64,000 bases of DNA. Origin: Levilinea saccharolytica (lineage in GTDB: Bacteria; Chloroflexota; Anaerolineae; Anaerolineales; Anaerolineaceae). Positions 16,504 through 33,614 of the stretch are shown one piece after another. The notes beneath the pieces are model-generated. The model worked only from the letters and a program-made list of their open reading frames with translations, was not told the origin of the DNA and did no database searches. Numbering within the stretch: the first letter of the stretch is position 1; every line of letters begins with the position of its first letter. The DNA is taken from the NCBI RefSeq assembly GCF_001306035.1, contig NZ_LGCM01000060.1, forward strand, positions 62,001 to 126,000. The letters run 5' to 3'. The position numbers and the translations under genes were made by a program.

Positions 16504-17463
16504 ATGCCCACTCCCATCGTGGAAACCCGCAGCCTGACGTACCGCTACGGCGACTTTTTAGCCGTGAAAGACCTCAGCTTCCACATTGAACCCGGTGAGG
16601 TGTTTGGTCTGCTCGGCCCCAACGGCGCGGGCAAATCCACCACCATCTCCATGCTCACCTGTCTGCTGCCGCCTACCTCCGGTTCTGCCGTCATCGCCGG
16701 GTTGGATGTCGCCCGTTCCGCCGCCGAAGTCAAGCAGCTCATCGGCGTTGTTCCTCAGGATCTAGCCCTCTACCCCACCCTCTCGGCCCGCGAAAATCTG
16801 CGCTTTTTCGGCGAATTATTCGGCCTGCGAGGCAAACCGCTGCGCGACCGGGTGGAAAGCGTGCTGGAATATGTGGGCATGACGGAGCGCGCCAACGACC
16901 CCATCAAATCCTACTCCGGCGGCATGAAGCGCCGCATCAACCTGGCCGTCGGGTTGATCCATTCCCCGCGCGTCCTCTTTCTCGATGAACCCACCGTGGG
17001 GGTAGACCCGCAGAGCCGCAATCACATCTTTGAGAGTGTGGAACGCCTCAACCGTGAAGAAGGCATGACCATCCTCTACACCACGCATTACATGGAAGAA
17101 GCTGAGCGCCTCTGCCGGCGCGTGGCCATCATGGACCGCGGCGAAATCATCGCCCTCAACACCCCCCGCGAGCTGATCGCCATGCTGGGCGGCGGTATCC
17201 TGCGCATCGGCCTCCCACAGGCCGACCCCGCCGTTGCCCAGGCCGTCCAGGCCTTGCCGCAGGTGCGCTCCGCCGCTTTTGAACCCGACGGAGTTTCTCA
17301 CAAGGCCGTCCTCAAGGTGGAGACGCGCAGCGCCAACCCGGCCCTGCTGGAGATTATCCAATTGTTTAACCAGCAGGGGCTGGAAATCCTTTCCATGGAA
17401 ACCCTGGAACCCAACCTGGAAAGCGTTTTCCTGCACCTCACCGGCAAATCGCTTCGCGCTTAG
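16504..17463 (+). CDS. ABC-2 type exporter, ATP-binding protein (DrrA-like)
   Basis: 319 residues. Walker [10 protein letters not shown] (about 38-46), signature [15 protein letters not shown], Walker [15 protein letters not shown] and the switch His in [12 protein letters not shown] are all intact. The C-terminal extension of about 90 residues is typical of the DrrA/CcmA group of drug-export ATPases. AAAGGA precedes the start. Two permease genes follow directly (9 bases, then 6 bases), making a complete ATPase plus two-permease exporter. The substrate is unknown. No terminator separates it from the peroxiredoxin gene 96 bases upstream. Confidence 0.92.
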   Translation: MPTPIVETRSLTYRYGDFLAVKDLSFHIEPGEVFGLLGPNGAGKSTTISMLTCLLPPTSGSAVIAGLDVARSAAEVKQLIGVVPQDLALYPTLSARENLRFFGELFGLRGKPLRDRVESVLEYVGMTERANDPIKSYSGGMKRRINLAVGLIHSPRVLFLDEPTVGVDPQSRNHIFESVERLNREEGMTILYTTHYMEEAERLCRRVAIMDRGEIIALNTPRELIAMLGGGILRIGLPQADPAVAQAVQALPQVRSAAFEPDGVSHKAVLKVETRSANPALLEIIQLFNQQGLEILSMETLEPNLESVFLHLTGKSLRA

Positions 17464-17472
17464 GAATGCGGC

Positions 17473-18744
17473 ATGAACCTCCTGGCTATCCTCAAAAACG
17501 ATTTGCGCCAGCTCACCCGCGACATCCCCCAGCTGGCCGTCCTCTTCCTCATGCCCCTGGCCTTCATCCTGCCCATCGGCTTTGCCCTGGGGGGCGGTGA
17601 CGGCTATGGGCTGCGGTCGGATAACCGCCGCATCTCGCTGCCGGTGGTCAGTTACGACAGCGGCGCATCCGCCGAAGAACTGCGCGCGTCGCTGGAAGAA
17701 AGCTTCATGGTTGAGAACTGGTTCACTGCCCAGCAGATTGAAGCCGCCGGGTTGGCCGCCGACCCCGACTGCCAGACCCCCGGCCCGGCCTGCTTTGAGC
17801 GCACCGCCCGCCGCATGGTGGGCCAGCAGCAGCGCTCCGCCCTGATCATCATCCCCGCTGATTTTTCGCAGCGCATCGCCGACGGCCAAAAAACCGAAAT
17901 TACCCTCGTCTACGACCCCGGCGGCGATTCCACCCGCCTGATGCAAATAGAGGGTGTGCTCAAAGGCGCGGCGGTCAAGCTTTCCGTCACCCATTCGGTC
18001 AACGCCGGCTTCGACCAGCTGCAAAGCCTGTCCGCTGTGGCCCCTGAAGAGATGCAGACCGAGCTGGAAGACGGCCTCAACACCCAGCCCGCCGCCGATC
18101 AGCAGCCCGCCATCCGCCTGGAAACCGTGCAGCCCGCCAACTACACCCTCAAAAAACTGCCCGACACCTTCCAGCAAACCATCCCCGGCTACACGGTGAT
18201 GTACGTCTTTTTCCTGGTGGACTACCTCTCCGGCGCGGTCCGCGATGAAAAGCGCAACGGCACCTTCAAACGCCTGCTCTCCATGCCCGTTCGTCCGGCT
18301 TCTCTGCTGGGCGGCAAGCTCCTGGCGGCCTTTGTCATCGGCATGCTGCAAGTGCTGGTCATGTTCGCCATCGGCGCGGCGGTGTTTGGCATGAACCTGG
18401 GCACGCAGTACTTTGCCCTCTTCCTGCTCACCGCCGCCCTGGTGTGCGCCGCCACCGCCATCGGCCTGGCCGCCGCCACGGTTCCCGGGCTGTCGTCGGG
18501 TCTGGTGCCCATGCTTATCATCGCCGCCCTGCTGGGCGGGTGCATGTTCCCCATTGACCTCATGCCGCCCTTCCTGCGCACCCTCAGCCATCTGGTTCCC
18601 CACAGCTGGGCGCTGGAGGGTTTCCTCGCGCTCATCGTGCGCGGCCAGGGGCTGTCCGCGGTTCTGCCGCAAATCGGCGTGCTGCTGGCCTTCGCCGCCG
18701 GGTTCTTTTTCCTGGCTGTGCGCCGCTTCGATTTCGAAGACTGA
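17473..18744 (+). CDS. ABC-2 type exporter, permease subunit 1
   Basis: 423 residues with the ABC-2 permease plan: one N-terminal membrane segment (about 18-40), a large external domain of about 190 residues, then about five membrane segments from residue 235 onward. TLKKLPDTFQQTIPGYTVMY marks the return to the membrane, followed by EKRNGTFKRLLSMPVRPASLLGGK, the conserved coupling loop. It lies 9 bases after the ATPase gene. It and the next gene are paralogs with the same architecture, so they probably form a heterodimeric channel. Confidence 0.9.
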   Translation: MNLLAILKNDLRQLTRDIPQLAVLFLMPLAFILPIGFALGGGDGYGLRSDNRRISLPVVSYDSGASAEELRASLEESFMVENWFTAQQIEAAGLAADPDCQTPGPACFERTARRMVGQQQRSALIIIPADFSQRIADGQKTEITLVYDPGGDSTRLMQIEGVLKGAAVKLSVTHSVNAGFDQLQSLSAVAPEEMQTELEDGLNTQPAADQQPAIRLETVQPANYTLKKLPDTFQQTIPGYTVMYVFFLVDYLSGAVRDEKRNGTFKRLLSMPVRPASLLGGKLLAAFVIGMLQVLVMFAIGAAVFGMNLGTQYFALFLLTAALVCAATAIGLAAATVPGLSSGLVPMLIIAALLGGCMFPIDLMPPFLRTLSHLVPHSWALEGFLALIVRGQGLSAVLPQIGVLLAFAAGFFFLAVRRFDFED

Positions 18745-18750
18745 GGATTG

Positions 18751-19989
18751 ATGCCTATGCTCACGCAAATCTGGGTCATCGCCCGCAAAGAGCTTCGCCT
18801 GTGGCTTCAGCAGCCCGCCAATCTGGTGGTCATCCTGCTGGTTCCCTTTCTGTTCATCTGGATCATGGGGGCCGTCTTCGGTTCGTCGGGCATGCCCACC
18901 GTGGCGGTCTTCGCCGTCAATCTCGACTCTGGCACCAACGCGGCCCGCGTCCTCAGCGCCCTTCAGGATTCCCCCAATCTGGAAGTGCAGTTGGTCAGCG
19001 ACCGTGCCGAGGCCGACCGGCGCGTGGGTCAGGGGGAGCGCATGGCCGCCGTGGTCATTCCAGCGGGCTTTTCCGAAGCCGTGCTCACCGATTCCGGCGC
19101 GGCCTTGGAGCTGATTGTAGATCCCGCGCGCAATGAGCGCGCCTCCATCGTCACCGGCTTGGTCAACGCCGCCCTGGCCCCCCAACTGGTGGATGCCGAA
19201 GTGGCCCGCGGCGTGAACCGCGGCATCGCCTCGCTGCTCACCTCGCAGGATAACCTGGCGGGTATGGAAACCGGCGTATTGCAGGAGTTCCTCACCGCCG
19301 CCTTCCAGGGCGTGGTGGCCTCGCAAGTGCAGTCAGCCGTCGAAGACCCGCTGGTCTCGTTGAATTTACAGCCCGTGGGGGAAGGCCCGTCTACCGAGAG
19401 CCTGCCCTCCCTGATGGAATTCCTGGTACCGGGCTACACCCTGATGTTCGCCTTCTTTCTGGTCAGCCAGTTGGCCACCACCATCGTGGAAGAGCGCGCC
19501 GAAGGTACTCTGCGCCGCCTGCTGTCCACCCCGGCCAGCAAGGCCGCCATCCTGGCGGGGAAATTCCTGCCCTACGCGGTCATCGCCAGCCTGCAAATTC
19601 TGTTTGTGTTTTTCGTCAGCAGCCTGTTCTTTGATTTCTCCCTGGGGTCTTCGCCCCTGGCCCTGGCCGCCGTCATCCTGCCCATCGCCGCCGTCATCGC
19701 CGCCCTGGGCATCCTCATCGCCGCCCTGGCCCGCACCACCGGCCAATCCAGCGGCCTGACCATTCTGATTGTCCTCATCCTGGCCATCGCATCCGGGGCC
19801 ATGTCTCCCAATATTGCCGTCCCTGGCCTGCAATGGCTGACCCCGCATTTCTGGGCCATTCGCGGCTTCCAAAACATCATCACCCGCGAGATGGGTCTGT
19901 CGGGCGCGCTGCAGCCCGCGGCGGTGCTCACCGGCATGGCCCTTTTGTTCTTTGGGCTGGCCGTGTGGCGCTTCCGCTTCGAAGACTAG
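18751..19989 (+). CDS. ABC-2 type exporter, permease subunit 2
   Basis: About 412 residues, paralogous to the preceding permease: an N-terminal membrane segment, a long external loop, then about five membrane helices with the coupling loop EERAEGTLRRLLSTPASKAA. Possible starts are TTG 18748, ATG 18751 and ATG 18757. AGGA at 18744-18747 supports either ATG, with the second better spaced, so the N-terminus is uncertain by two residues. The stop is 19 bases before the UvrA-like gene, which has its own AGGA, so all four genes form one operon. Confidence 0.9.
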   Translation: MPMLTQIWVIARKELRLWLQQPANLVVILLVPFLFIWIMGAVFGSSGMPTVAVFAVNLDSGTNAARVLSALQDSPNLEVQLVSDRAEADRRVGQGERMAAVVIPAGFSEAVLTDSGAALELIVDPARNERASIVTGLVNAALAPQLVDAEVARGVNRGIASLLTSQDNLAGMETGVLQEFLTAAFQGVVASQVQSAVEDPLVSLNLQPVGEGPSTESLPSLMEFLVPGYTLMFAFFLVSQLATTIVEERAEGTLRRLLSTPASKAAILAGKFLPYAVIASLQILFVFFVSSLFFDFSLGSSPLALAAVILPIAAVIAALGILIAALARTTGQSSGLTILIVLILAIASGAMSPNIAVPGLQWLTPHFWAIRGFQNIITREMGLSGALQPAAVLTGMALLFFGLAVWRFRFED

Positions 19990-20008
19990 CCGCCCTGGCA
20001 GGAACCCT

Positions 20009-22558
20009 ATGGTTGATTCCATCCTCATCCGCGGCGCACGGCTTCACAACCTGAAGAACCTGTCCGTGGCTATCCCCAAAAACCAGTTGGTGGTGCTCAC
20101 CGGCCTGTCTGGCTCCGGAAAATCTACCCTGGGGTTAGACCTCCTGCTGAAAGAAGGTCAGCGCCAATATCTGGAATCCCTGGGGATCTTGCCCTACGGT
20201 TATTCAACCCCGCCGGTCGAATCCATCACCGGCCTGTCGCCCGCCGTCAGCCTGGATCAATATCTCACCCACCAAAGCCCGCGTTCCACGGTGGGAACCG
20301 TCACGCGGGTGTACACCTACCTGCGCGTGCTGTACGCCCGCCTGGGGCGCCGCCCCTGCCCGGCCTGCGGCGCGCTGTCTGCCCCGCCTCTCGACCCCTC
20401 CTCGTTCTGCCCCGACACCGAAGAACCCGACGGCGAGCCTGCCGAGACCCAGCCCACACAAAGCTTTCCCTGTCCGGCCTGCGGCGCGCCGGTTCCTGAG
20501 CTGAGCATGGCGGCTTTTTCATTTAATAAACCCGAGGGCGCCTGCCCCGCCTGCACCGGTCTGGGAACCCTGCTGCTGCCCAACCTGGAGCGTCTGGCCG
20601 ACCCCCGGCGCAGCCTATTGGATGGGGCGGTCGAGGATTGGGACGCTTTCCACACCCAATATCACCTGTCCATCCTGCGCGCCGCCGCGGCTCATTACGC
20701 CGTCCCGCTGGACCTTGCGCTGCCCATTCAGGATTTCTCCCCTGCTCTGCACGACCTGTTTTTCTTCGGTGTCGAAAGTCCCCAGTTCAGCCGTCATTTC
20801 CCCCAAACGCCGCCCCCGCGCACAGTGCGTCAGGGGCGCTTTGAGGGCCTGGCCACCGCGCTGCTGCGCCGCTATGCCCAGCACATTCACGACCCCCGCT
20901 ATCTGCAAAAGCTCTCCGGCCTGCTCACCATTCAAACCTGCCCGGAGTGTGAGGGCAGCCGTCTGCGGCCTGAAAGCCGTGCCGTGGTGCTGCACAACGA
21001 AACCATCATCTCCCTGTCGCGCCTGCCCCTCAGCCAGTTGGCCGTCTGGCTGCGCCAGCTCAGCGTGCATCTCTCCCCCACCGAAAGCCAGGTCGTCGCT
21101 CCCCTTCTGGCCGATCTGCAAGCCCGTCTGGAACACCTGCTGGAAGTGGGCGTATCCTACCTGACCCTTGAACGCACCTCACCTTCCCTCTCCGCGGGCG
21201 AAGCCCAGCGGCTGCGGCTGGCCTCTCTGCTGGGGTCGCCGCTCACCGGTGTGCTCTACGTCTTTGATGAACCCACCCTGGGCCTGCATCCGCGCGACAC
21301 CCTGCCCCTGCTCTCCTTGCTGCGCCGCCTGCGCGATTTAGGCAACACCGTGCTGGTGATCGAGCACGACCCCCAGTTCATCGCCGCGGCGGATCATATC
21401 ATTGACCTCGGCCCTGGGGCGGGCAAACACGGCGGGCAGGTGGTGGTTTCCGGGCCGCCCTCCAAAGTGCTTTCACACCCTACCTCGCTCACCGCCGCCT
21501 ACCTTTCGCACCGTACCGCCATCCCTGTGCCCGCCCACCGGCGCGAGACCACCGCCGCCGTCCTCACCGTGCGCGGCGCGCGCGCCAACAACCTCAAAAA
21601 CCTCACAGTCTCCTTCCCCCTGGGTCTCTTCATCGCCGTCACAGGCGTTTCCGGTTCCGGAAAGTCCACCCTGGTGATGGACATCCTCGACCGGGCCTTG
21701 CGCCCCTCGGCATCGCCCACCGCCCCGCCCCCCGGCGCGCACCTATCCATTGAGGGCGCGGAGCAGATTCAAAAAGTCATCACCCTCGATTCCTCCCCCC
21801 TCAGCCGCGACCCGCGTTCCAGCCCGGCCACCTACACCGACCTGCTCTCCCCCCTGCGGGTGGCCTTTGCCTCTACCCCCCAGGCGCGCCGTTTGGGCCT
21901 CACCCCGCGCCATTTCTCCTTCAACCTCCCCGGCGGGCGCTGTGAACACTGTCAGGGAGCGGGTTTCCTGCCCGTTTCCATGCATTTCCTGCCCGACGTC
22001 AACGTGCTCTGCCCGGCCTGCCGCGGACGGCGCTTCACCCGCCAGGTGCTCTCGGTGGAATACAACCAGCTGAACATCGCCCAGGTTCTGGAGATGACCG
22101 TGGACGAGGCCCTGCCCCTCTTCCAAAACCTGCCCACCGTGCACAGCCGCCTGCAGGCCCTGGCGGATATCGGCCTGGGTTATTTGCAGCTGGCCCAGCC
22201 GGCCCCCACCCTCTCCGGCGGAGAGGCTCAACGCCTGAAACTGGCTAAGGAACTCAAGCGCCGCCCTTCCGCCCACACCCTCTATTTGCTGGATGAACCC
22301 ACCACCGGCCTGCATCTGGCCGATACCCACCGCCTGCTGCGCATCCTCCACCGTCTGGTGGACGCGGGCAGCACAGTTATCGTCATCGAGCATAATCTGG
22401 ATTTGATCAAAACCGCCGACTGGGTGATTGACCTCGGCCCCGAAGGCGGTGCGGCGGGCGGGCAACTCGTGGCCCAGGGCACGCCCGAACAGGTGGCCCA
22501 GACCCCCGGCTCCTACACCGGCCAGGCCCTGCGCCTGCTGCTCGACAAAATTTCTTAA
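20009..22558 (+). CDS. UvrA-like ABC ATPase lacking the UvrB-binding domain (class II, DrrC-like)
   Basis: 849 residues, about 90 shorter than canonical UvrA. Both nucleotide sites are intact: Walker A TGLSGSGKST (31-40) and VSGSGKST (about 547-554), with signatures LSAGEAQRLRLA and LSGGEAQRLKLA, and Walker B strands VFDEPTLGLH and LLDEPTTGLH. Zinc cysteines are present (CPACG twice, CPEC, CEHC, CPAC). After the first CPACG the chain goes straight to the second CPACG and AAFSFNKPEGACPAC, so the UvrB-binding insertion normally there is absent. UvrA paralogs of this kind, such as DrrC of Streptomyces peucetius, protect against DNA-binding drugs. The place 3' of an ABC-2 exporter fits that role. 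The ATG at 20009 is chosen because it starts the conserved region and has AGGA upstream. Confidence 0.88.
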   Translation: MVDSILIRGARLHNLKNLSVAIPKNQLVVLTGLSGSGKSTLGLDLLLKEGQRQYLESLGILPYGYSTPPVESITGLSPAVSLDQYLTHQSPRSTVGTVTRVYTYLRVLYARLGRRPCPACGALSAPPLDPSSFCPDTEEPDGEPAETQPTQSFPCPACGAPVPELSMAAFSFNKPEGACPACTGLGTLLLPNLERLADPRRSLLDGAVEDWDAFHTQYHLSILRAAAAHYAVPLDLALPIQDFSPALHDLFFFGVESPQFSRHFPQTPPPRTVRQGRFEGLATALLRRYAQHIHDPRYLQKLSGLLTIQTCPECEGSRLRPESRAVVLHNETIISLSRLPLSQLAVWLRQLSVHLSPTESQVVAPLLADLQARLEHLLEVGVSYLTLERTSPSLSAGEAQRLRLASLLGSPLTGVLYVFDEPTLGLHPRDTLPLLSLLRRLRDLGNTVLVIEHDPQFIAAADHIIDLGPGAGKHGGQVVVSGPPSKVLSHPTSLTAAYLSHRTAIPVPAHRRETTAAVLTVRGARANNLKNLTVSFPLGLFIAVTGVSGSGKSTLVMDILDRALRPSASPTAPPPGAHLSIEGAEQIQKVITLDSSPLSRDPRSSPATYTDLLSPLRVAFASTPQARRLGLTPRHFSFNLPGGRCEHCQGAGFLPVSMHFLPDVNVLCPACRGRRFTRQVLSVEYNQLNIAQVLEMTVDEALPLFQNLPTVHSRLQALADIGLGYLQLAQPAPTLSGGEAQRLKLAKELKRRPSAHTLYLLDEPTTGLHLADTHRLLRILHRLVDAGSTVIVIEHNLDLIKTADWVIDLGPEGGAAGGQLVAQGTPEQVAQTPGSYTGQALRLLLDKIS

Positions 22559-22595
22559 ACCCCCTATCCCCCCAATTGGCTGTATACTGGATCAC

Positions 22596-23705
22596 ATGGA
22601 CACAACCACCGCATCCACCTGGGTAGAAGTTGATTTAGCCGCGATTCGCAGCAATGTGCGCGCCCTCACCCGCCTCACCAGCGCCAAAGTGATGGCCATC
22701 GTCAAAGGCAACGCCTACGGGCACGGCCTGGTTCCGGTTGGACAGGCCGCCCTGGAAGGCGGGGCCGCCTGGTTGGGCGTGGCCCGCCTGGAAGAAGCCC
22801 AGCAGCTTCGCGCCGGCGGCGTCCGCGGCCCCATCATGGCCATGACCTACACCCACCCCTCCCGCGCCGGGGCGGCCGCCGCCGACCAGATCACCCTGGC
22901 CGCCTACGACCCCGATCTGGCCCGTCAGCTTTCAGCCCAGGCCCACGCCCTGGGCGTAACCGTGTCCGTGCACGCCAAAGTGGACACCGGCATGAGCCGC
23001 CTGGGCGTCATGGCGGAAGACGGGGTAGAGTTCCTCCGCCTGCTGCGTTCCCTCCCCGGGCTGGAGGTCACCGGCCTCTTCACCCATTTTGCCCGCGGGG
23101 ACGACAAAGATCATCCCGCCAATTTTAAGCAGTTGGAACGTTTCCAGGCCCTGATCAGCGCCCTGGAGGCGGCCAATCTGCGCCCGCCCACGGTGCACTG
23201 CTGCGCCACGGCGGCGACTTTCTTCATGCCCCAGGCGCATTTTGACATGGTGCGTCCCGGCATCGCCATCTACGGCTTGCAGTGTTCCGACGATGCCCGC
23301 CTGCCGGGTGATTTCCGCCCGGCCCTCACCTGGAAAGCCCGTCTGGTGTCGGTCAAGACCCTGCCCGCCGGTCAGGGGGTGGGCTACAACTACCGCTACA
23401 CCACCCAAAGCGAAGAGCGCGTAGGCGTCATCGCGGCCGGCTACGGCGACGGTTTCCGCCGCCGCACAGGCAATTTTGCCCTGCTGGGCGGCAAGCGCGT
23501 CAACGTGTTGGGCGGCATGTGCGCGGATCAGTGCATCATCAGCCTGCAGGAGCTGCCCGAGGCGCGCGTGGGCGACGAAGCCGTGCTTATCGGCCGCCAG
23601 GGGCAGGCCGAAATCCCCGCCGAAGAGGTCGCCAAAGCCTGGAATACCACCAATTACGAGGTGGTGTGCGGCATCACCGCGCGCGTCCCGCGCTTTTACC
23701 GCTAG
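22596..23705 (+). CDS. alr: Alanine racemase
   Basis: 369 residues, the normal length for this PLP enzyme that makes D-alanine for peptidoglycan. The PLP lysine lies in MAIVKGNAYGHG near the N-terminus and the second catalytic tyrosine in GQGVGYNYRYTT. VDTGMSRLGV and FDMVRPGIAIYGLQ are further family signatures. No clear ribosome binding site precedes the ATG. A TATACT at 22582-22587 lies only 8 bases upstream, so a leaderless transcript is possible. The gene sits 37 bases after the UvrA-like gene and ends in a terminator-like hairpin. Confidence 0.93.
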   Translation: MDTTTASTWVEVDLAAIRSNVRALTRLTSAKVMAIVKGNAYGHGLVPVGQAALEGGAAWLGVARLEEAQQLRAGGVRGPIMAMTYTHPSRAGAAAADQITLAAYDPDLARQLSAQAHALGVTVSVHAKVDTGMSRLGVMAEDGVEFLRLLRSLPGLEVTGLFTHFARGDDKDHPANFKQLERFQALISALEAANLRPPTVHCCATAATFFMPQAHFDMVRPGIAIYGLQCSDDARLPGDFRPALTWKARLVSVKTLPAGQGVGYNYRYTTQSEERVGVIAAGYGDGFRRRTGNFALLGGKRVNVLGGMCADQCIISLQELPEARVGDEAVLIGRQGQAEIPAEEVAKAWNTTNYEVVCGITARVPRFYR

Positions 23706-23718
23706 AATCCCCTCTGCG

Positions 23719-23760
23719 CGGCCTCCCAAGCGGGTCAATCCCATTTTGGGGGCCGTGTTT
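23719..23760 (+). terminator. Probable terminator after alr
   Basis: CGGCCTCCCAA (23719-23729) pairs with TTGGGGGCCG (23746-23755) with small imperfections and is followed by TGTTTT. The loop is 16 bases long, so strength is moderate. Confidence 0.6.
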
Positions 23761-23889
23761 TATCGGCTGTAGGAACGTTTGCGGCAGTCTGCGCGTCTTA
23801 TAGGGTAGAACTCATCGAAAGCGCTGCCCTCCGCACCCGCGGCGCGTTGTGTGAATCCTGTTCAGGCTGTGTAGGAAAGGTGGTTCCCC

Positions 23890-29976
<6,087 letters not shown>

Positions 29977-29999
29977 ACCTGGTTCCCTCTTAAACGCAC

Positions 30000-30036
30000 A
30001 GGGGCTGCCCAACACAACGGGCAGCCCCTGATTTTT
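30000..30036 (+). terminator. Terminator after the alpha-2-macroglobulin gene
   Basis: An 11-bp perfect stem (30000-30010 with 30019-30029), 8-base loop, then GATTTTTA. It stands between convergent genes and may also weakly serve ahcY. Confidence 0.88.
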
Positions 30037-30063
30037 ATCGCACAGCCTGAAAACCTCAGCGGT

Positions 30064-31323
<1,260 letters not shown>

Positions 31324-31363
31324 TCAGGTTCCTCCAGGGCCGCAGCCCAAAACTAAGTAGATC

Positions 31364-32317
31364 TTATAACAAGACGTCTAAGGCGCCTTGATCATCAAAA
31401 TAGGTGCGAAACCGCGTCACAAATTCGGTGCGGGTGTAGCGGTGATTTTGGGTTCCGGCCTGCTCCAGGCAGTACGTGGCCGCCAACGCGCCCACTTTAC
31501 CAGCCAGTTCCCAACCCAACCCCAGCCGCAGCCCGCGCAGGAAACCGCCGCGGAAGGCATCCCCCACGCCGGTGGGGTCCGCCGTGGTCACGGGCGCCAC
31601 CGCAGGGACATCGTAGGTCTGCCCCTCGGTATGAATGCGCGCGCCGCGTTCCCCCAAGGTCACCACCAAAAGCTGCACCTGCTTGCGGATGTCTGCCGCG
31701 CTCATGCCGGTATGCTTTTGGATCAGCTCAAATTCATACTCGTTGACAAACACGGAATAGGCCCCTTCCACACCCTTGCGCAGCGTCTCGCCGCTCACGC
31801 GCACGATCTGCTGGCTGGGGTCATACAGGTAGGGGATGCCCAGGGACACGCATTCATCCACCAGCACTTCCATCGCCCGCGGGTCGTTGGGCGAAATCAC
31901 CACCAGTTCGGGCTTGTTGGGCACATCCCGCAGCGACAGTTCGCTGGCGTTGGCCATGGCGCCGGTGTAAAAGCTGGCGATCTGGTTGTTGACCTTATCG
32001 GTGTTGGCGAAGAAAGAGGCGGTGTATTTATCGGGGATGATCTTGATCAGGCTGGTGTCAATGTTCTGCGCCTCCAGCCAGGCGCGGTATTCTTCAAAGT
32101 CAATCCCGGCCGTCGCCATGATCTGCGGCCGCTCGCCCAACAGGGCCAGGGTGTAGGCAATGTTAGGGGCCACGCCGCCGCGCTGCCGCACCATCGAATC
32201 CACCAGGAAAGACAGGCTGATGGTGTCTAAGCGGTCGGGTAAGATATGTTCCCGAAAATAGCCGGGGAACGTCATCAAATAATCATAGGCGATGGAGCCG
32301 GTACATAAAATGCTCAT
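31364..32317 (-). CDS. PfkB-family kinase, probably adenosine/nucleoside kinase
   Basis: 317 residues of the PfkB/ribokinase family. The N-terminus CTGSIAYDYLMTFPG and the motif VAPNIAYTLALLG are typical of bacterial adenosine-kinase-like members. The catalytic anion-hole motif is TADPTGVGDAFRGGF. It lies between mtnA and ahcY; since SAH hydrolysis releases adenosine, phosphorylation of adenosine to AMP is the likely job, although 5-methylthioribose or another sugar cannot be excluded. The ATG at 32317 is preferred over a TTG at 32341 because it begins the conserved strand and has GGA about 8 bases upstream. Confidence 0.85.
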   Translation of the reverse strand: MSILCTGSIAYDYLMTFPGYFREHILPDRLDTISLSFLVDSMVRQRGGVAPNIAYTLALLGERPQIMATAGIDFEEYRAWLEAQNIDTSLIKIIPDKYTASFFANTDKVNNQIASFYTGAMANASELSLRDVPNKPELVVISPNDPRAMEVLVDECVSLGIPYLYDPSQQIVRVSGETLRKGVEGAYSVFVNEYEFELIQKHTGMSAADIRKQVQLLVVTLGERGARIHTEGQTYDVPAVAPVTTADPTGVGDAFRGGFLRGLRLGLGWELAGKVGALAATYCLEQAGTQNHRYTRTEFVTRFRTYFDDQGALDVLL

Positions 32318-32344
32318 AGGACTGTTCCGTTTTTCATCCAAAAG

Positions 32345-33394
<1,050 letters not shown>

Positions 33395-33411
33395 GTTTCA
33401 TACCTTACACT

Positions 33412-33436
33412 AAAAAACGCCCTCGGCTGAGAGCGT
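33412..33436 (-). terminator. Terminator-like hairpin in the mtnA leader (possible attenuator)
   Basis: On the minus strand ACGCTCTC (33436-33429) pairs with GAGGGCGT (33424-33417) around a 4-base loop and is followed by six T. It lies between the mtnA promoter and its start codon, so it should act on the nascent leader. An alternative pairing of AGAGGCG with CGCTCT upstream would disrupt it. Confidence 0.55.
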
Positions 33437-33453
33437 CGAAGATCGCCTCTGTT

Positions 33454-33482
33454 AGTTTAACATGCAATTCCTGGTTTGTCAA
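33454..33482 (-). promoter_or_regulatory. Sigma-70-type promoter of the mtnA-ahcY operon
   Basis: TTGACA (33482-33477), a 17-base spacer and TAAACT (33459-33454) on the minus strand, giving a leader of about 53 bases. Confidence 0.75.
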
Positions 33483-33546
33483 AGCCTACTCCCCGCCGGT
33501 CGCCGCTGCAAATCCGCAATCGGGTGCAATTTTTAAGGATTCCGTA

Positions 33547-33609
33547 TTGGAATTCTGGACGGAAACGCGCTATACTAAAGAAAATTATTCTTTTTGGATA
33601 ATCATTCTC
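33547..33609 (+). promoter_or_regulatory. perR-like promoter with Fur-family box (autoregulation)
   Basis: TTGGAA (33547-33552), an 18-base spacer and TATACT (33571-33576). Just downstream GATAAT-C-ATTCTC (33597-33609) forms a 6-1-6 inverted repeat with one mismatch, similar to Fur/PerR boxes, between start point and gene. Confidence 0.55.
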
Positions 33610-33614
33610 TAAAC

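Noticed and set aside
16816-19326. Very long antisense open frame (836 codons) opposite the exporter genes
   Set aside because: It lies opposite three genes with full ABC motifs, shows low-complexity His/Gly/Gln-rich composition typical of antisense frames in GC-rich DNA, and has no recognisable domain.
23706-23889. tRNA or small RNA gene between alr and the macroglobulin gene
   Set aside because: No cloverleaf or TTCGAATC-type T-loop was found; the hairpin at 23719-23755 is explained as the alr terminator.
33395-33614. Classic SAM riboswitch upstream of mtnA
   Set aside because: The transcribed leader is only about 53 bases and lacks the SAM-I junction and kink-turn sequences; only a small attenuator-like hairpin is supported.
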